Positions 31,742 through 34,627 of a stretch of 34,627 nt of DNA are shown piece after piece. A program made the position numbers and the translations under genes. The notes beneath the pieces are model-generated. The model was not told the origin of the DNA. It was given only the letters and a program-made list of their open reading frames with translations, and did no database searches. The stretch is from JANOQP01 sp044227705 (GTDB lineage: Bacteria; Bacteroidota; Bacteroidia; Chitinophagales; Saprospiraceae), in NCBI GenBank assembly GCA_044227705.1, contig JBGAWE010000015.1:1-34627 (forward strand), in the 5' to 3' direction. The stretch's first letter is position 1; each line of letters opens with the position of its first letter.

Positions 31742-34627
31742 TTACATGGACGTGGACTCCAAAATCCCCGGCAGCGTCGGCCGCCCGAGCTTCACCTGCC
31801 AGGAGATGCGCCCGAAATACGCCCTGAAGTCTTTCACCGACTGCTTTTCAATCACCCGCAGATTTTTCGCGCTGGCGATGGGGAAGTGGATGGAGGCCCT
31901 TTTGAAGTCGAGCATCAGCCCGAAATCCCAGGTGTTCTCGATGTCCGTCTTGCCGTTGAAGGTCGGCGATTTCCACACGCCAAAATCGAAGTAGGGCTTA
32001 AGCGGCAGCCCGCCCGGCAGCTTCACGGGCGAGTCGGCGACGAGCGTCCCCGAGGCGACCCAGCGGTTCGACACGCCGAGGTTGCCCGCCTGCGTCCCAT
32101 CGATGCCCGTGTGGAAGCCACCGCCGGCCGTGCTGATTTGCGAGGACGCGAAGGCACCGTCGCCGTTGCGGTCGAGCCAAAGCTCGTCGAAGCGGTAGTC
32201 GGAATAGCCTCTGTCAAAAAGCGTTGCCGTCCCGCGGGCGAGGCTGCCGGGGCCGGTGAAGCCGATGCGGTTGCGGTCGCCGACGCTGTTTTGCAGGAAG
32301 GCCGTCCCCCAGAGCCGCAGGTGGACGCCCCGGTTTTTGGCGTAGGAAAAGGTGTTCTTCCATTCCAAAATCGCCTTTGTGTACGACTGCTTTTGGTCAA
32401 AGACGTTCTTGTAATCCTGCTGCTCCAGTTTCGCCGAGAAGGAAAACGGGTTCACCCCACGCCGGTTGTTCATGAAAAAACCGAGTTCGTGGATGCCGGT
32501 CCAGTGGCTCGATGAGGTGTCGATTTCCGCGCTCGTGACACTCTCGGCGGTCAACTCCTGCCGTATGCCGAGGTATTGGTACCGTACCATCTGGCTGACC
32601 GGGGAGCCGAGTTTCTTCTTAAAATGAAATTCCACATAGGGCGCGGCCTTTTGAAAGTAGCTCTCCGAGTGGAGCGTTTCGTCGTCGCCAGCATAGTCGC
32701 GGCTCTCCTCCGTGAACGCCTTGCCCATCGCCCCGACGGTCACGCGCCGAAGCGTTTTGTCGCGGTTGTGGAGGGTGTAGCGAACATCATAAATGCCGAC
32801 TAGCCGCTTTGTCTCGAAGCCGTAGCCCGGCGCGACGAAATACTCAAACTTCCGCCCCGGCACAAGTGCCGAATAGATGGCCGCCCCCGCCATCGCCCCG
32901 TCGTTCGCGTTGCCGCCGAGCCAAGGCAGGATGCCGAGCGTCGGCCCGGTCGGGTCTTCTATCATATTAAGGAGTCTGAGGTGGAAGGCATTGACCCCAG
33001 GCAACAGGCCCGACGTGCGCCGCGCGTTGTCGCGCCGGTTGAGGTCGAGCGCAACTTGCTCGTTGTCAATCACATAGCGGTGCGCCTCGGGCGAGCCGAG
33101 CGTCACTTTCTGCTTGCCGAGGAAGCCCTCGACGGCCTCGGTTTTTATCAACTCGCCTTTTTTGTTGAATGAGGAAACGGTGAAAGGCGCGGCCACCTGC
33201 CCGCGGTTGCGCAGCGTCAGCTCGTGGCCCTTGCCCGCCGCGCGGACTTTTCGGATGGAATAATCGACCGTCTTCGTCGTGTTCAGCATCTCGAAATACC
33301 AGTCGACGGGGCCGACGTTCTCCCGCGTCCAGATTTCGCGGAAGTCCTCCGGCCTCGGGTGCCGCATCTTCCATTCCCTGAAATAGGCCTGCATCGCCCG
33401 GTCGAACCGCTCGGTGCCGACCGAGTTTTCGAGCCAGCGCGTGATGATGGCCGGTTTCATGTAGGAGGCCGTGCCGTAGTTGAGCGACGAGAACTCGTCG
33501 GCCGTCGTTTCGGGCGCCTGCTCGATGCCGTTGCGCGAGGTCAGCAGCACGGAGAGCTTCGTGAGCGGCTCGGCGTTGCGGCCCCGCAGCCAGCGCGGGA
33601 GAGAGCCGTTGAGGTCCATGCCGCCCCAATATTGGCGCATGTAGCGGTCCTCGTAGTAGGTGTTGAGGCCCTCGTCCTGCCAGGTGTGTTCGCGCTCGTT
33701 GGAGCCGAGCATCATGGCGAACCAGTTGTGGCCGATCTCGTGGGCGGTCACGTCGTCGAGGCCCCGGTCGCTTCGCTCGGAGTTGATGACCGTGATCATC
33801 GGGTACTCCATGCCGCCGCCCGCCGAGAGCGCCGAGTGGACAGACGAGCATTGAGGCCAAGCATACTCGCCGACGTGCTCCGAGTAGAACTCGACCGACC
33901 GTTTCACATAAAAGGCCCCCTTCTGCCAAAACTGCGCGTTGTCGTTCGTGAAATAGGCCCAGGTCGGCACCCGCTTCCCGCTTTTCAGCACCGCCGTGTC
34001 GGTCACGACGTTGAACCGCTTGTCGGCGAACCACGCGAAATCGTGGACGCGGTCGGCCGAGAAGTGCAGCGTCTTCTCCGTCGGCGAGCTAGGCGGGAAC
34101 TTCACATCCTTTTTGTCGAAGCCGTTTTTGATGCGGTTCTGGGTCATTTCCAGTTTGCTTTTGATGAAATCCGCCTCCGTCCGGTCGGTGCAAAGGCCGG
34201 TCGCGGCGACGACGTAGTTCTCCGGCAAGGTGATTTCAACCTCGAACGAGCCGTACTCCGAGTAGAACTCGCCCGCATTCAGATAGGGCATCGCGTGCCA
34301 GCCGGAAGCGTCGAAAACGGCCGGTTTCGGAAACCACTGCGTCATCTGGTACGACTGCCCGATATGCCCCAGCCGCGACCACGAGCCGGGGATTTTCAGC
34401 GTGAACGGTGTTGAAATCACCGCCCGCCCGCTCGGCGCGATGGGCTGATTGAGGGCCAAAGTGCCGATGTCGGGGTTGTCCTTTTCAAAAGAGATTTTGA
34501 CCGCCTGCCCGTCGACGGCGAAGGCAAGGCCCGAATAACCGCCGCGCAAACTATCGGGCGAGAAGTACAGCCCGTTCTTCCCCATTCGGTTCATCTGGCG
34601 GACGAGGGCCGTGTTGCGCATCTTGTG
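31742..34627 (-). CDS. M1 family aminopeptidase (N-terminus outside the window)
   Basis: At least 961 residues of a zinc aminopeptidase running off the right edge; the first Met inside (34621) is probably not the start, since family members begin further up with a signal peptide and a longer N-terminal domain. Motifs counted from that Met: exopeptidase loop SAGGGMEYPMI (~267-277), zinc site TAHEIGHNWF with HEIGH at 294-298, and the third zinc ligand Glu317 in HTWQDEGLNTYYE, which fits HExxH-18-E. A long C-terminal part (~430-961) continues with beta-rich segments (VRYTLHNRDKTLRRVTVGAM, PYVEFHFKKKLGSP) down to KAYFGRISWQVKLGR-like sequence. Such proteins in Bacteroidota are periplasmic or surface peptidases. 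It is convergent with the SIMPL gene. Confidence 0.88.
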   Translation of the reverse strand, partial: HKMRNTALVRQMNRMGKNGLYFSPDSLRGGYSGLAFAVDGQAVKISFEKDNPDIGTLALNQPIAPSGRAVISTPFTLKIPGSWSRLGHIGQSYQMTQWFPKPAVFDASGWHAMPYLNAGEFYSEYGSFEVEITLPENYVVAATGLCTDRTEADFIKSKLEMTQNRIKNGFDKKDVKFPPSSPTEKTLHFSADRVHDFAWFADKRFNVVTDTAVLKSGKRVPTWAYFTNDNAQFWQKGAFYVKRSVEFYSEHVGEYAWPQCSSVHSALSAGGGMEYPMITVINSERSDRGLDDVTAHEIGHNWFAMMLGSNEREHTWQDEGLNTYYEDRYMRQYWGGMDLNGSLPRWLRGRNAEPLTKLSVLLTSRNGIEQAPETTADEFSSLNYGTASYMKPAIITRWLENSVGTERFDRAMQAYFREWKMRHPRPEDFREIWTRENVGPVDWYFEMLNTTKTVDYSIRKVRAAGKGHELTLRNRGQVAAPFTVSSFNKKGELIKTEAVEGFLGKQKVTLGSPEAHRYVIDNEQVALDLNRRDNARRTSGLLPGVNAFHLRLLNMIEDPTGPTLGILPWLGGNANDGAMAGAAIYSALVPGRKFEYFVAPGYGFETKRLVGIYDVRYTLHNRDKTLRRVTVGAMGKAFTEESRDYAGDDETLHSESYFQKAAPYVEFHFKKKLGSPVSQMVRYQYLGIRQELTAESVTSAEIDTSSSHWTGIHELGFFMNNRRGVNPFSFSAKLEQQDYKNVFDQKQSYTKAILEWKNTFSYAKNRGVHLRLWGTAFLQNSVGDRNRIGFTGPGSLARGTATLFDRGYSDYRFDELWLDRNGDGAFASSQISTAGGGFHTGIDGTQAGNLGVSNRWVASGTLVADSPVKLPGGLPLKPYFDFGVWKSPTFNGKTDIENTWDFGLMLDFKRASIHFPIASAKNLRVIEKQSVKDFRAYFGRISWQVKLGRPTLPGILESTSM

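Noticed and set aside
1..34627. CRISPR arrays, transposases, integrases, tRNA or rRNA genes
   Set aside because: I looked for regularly spaced identical repeats, transposase or integrase motifs and tRNA-like cloverleaf ends, and found none.

Overview
The window comes from a GC-rich member of the Bacteroidota, most likely a Saprospiria/Lewinella-type bacterium. Evidence is a type IX secretion sorting domain on a choice-of-anchor L protein, many lipoproteins with short lipoboxes, Bacteroidota-type PurM and threonine synthase, DUF6660, a fused CusA-TolC efflux gene, and A/T-rich sequence instead of Shine-Dalgarno sites before most starts. Genes are densely packed. I see no rRNA, tRNA, CRISPR array, integrase or transposase.

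Layout. 1-270 (-): 5' end of a probable imidazolonepropionase gene. 330-2454 (+): a small lipoprotein and a T9SS-secreted adhesin-like protein, ended by a strong terminator. 2602-7657 (+): threonine synthase carrying an in-frame palindromic insert, a lipoprotein, PurM, a TPR lipoprotein and SurE. 7671-7949 (-) and 7999-10085 (+): a divergent pair made of a small membrane protein and two envelope proteins of unknown role, the second with a SPOR-like end. 10082-18965 (-): a heavy-metal cluster read as HIHDH/CPVC small protein, TonB-dependent receptor, DUF6660 protein, CusA/CzcA pump fused to the start of a TolC-type channel, the out-of-frame rest of that channel, and a CusB-type adaptor. 19080-20500 (+): a YdeI/DUF1905 protein and a staphylococcal-nuclease-like protein. 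20583-22530 (-): a helical-repeat lipoprotein, then a molybdopterin oxidoreductase with its cytochrome b partner. 22704-29157 (-): four genes joined by overlaps or a 12-base gap: S9 oligopeptidase, family 2 glycosyltransferase, large membrane protein, dihydroorotase-like protein. 29349-30329 (-): M23 peptidase. 30901-31659 (+): SIMPL protein. 31742-34627 (-): M1 aminopeptidase running off the right end.

How the genes work together. The metal cluster pairs an outer-membrane receptor with a three-part efflux pump and two small Cys/His-rich proteins, which suggests metal handling across both membranes; the metal cannot be named from sequence. The efflux channel is interrupted by a deletion with frameshift at a perfect 12-bp palindrome, where stop and start codons overlap as TGATG. 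The molybdoenzyme and cytochrome b form a plausible periplasmic redox pair resembling MsrPQ.

The strongest leads are the in-frame inverted-repeat insert in thrC and similar tandem-built inverted repeats between genes; the broken CusA-TolC fusion; a dihydroorotase homologue lacking its metal-binding and catalytic residues; and the frequent near-palindromic word TTTTSAAAA across this GC-rich DNA. I did not find a complete system that I can call new with confidence.
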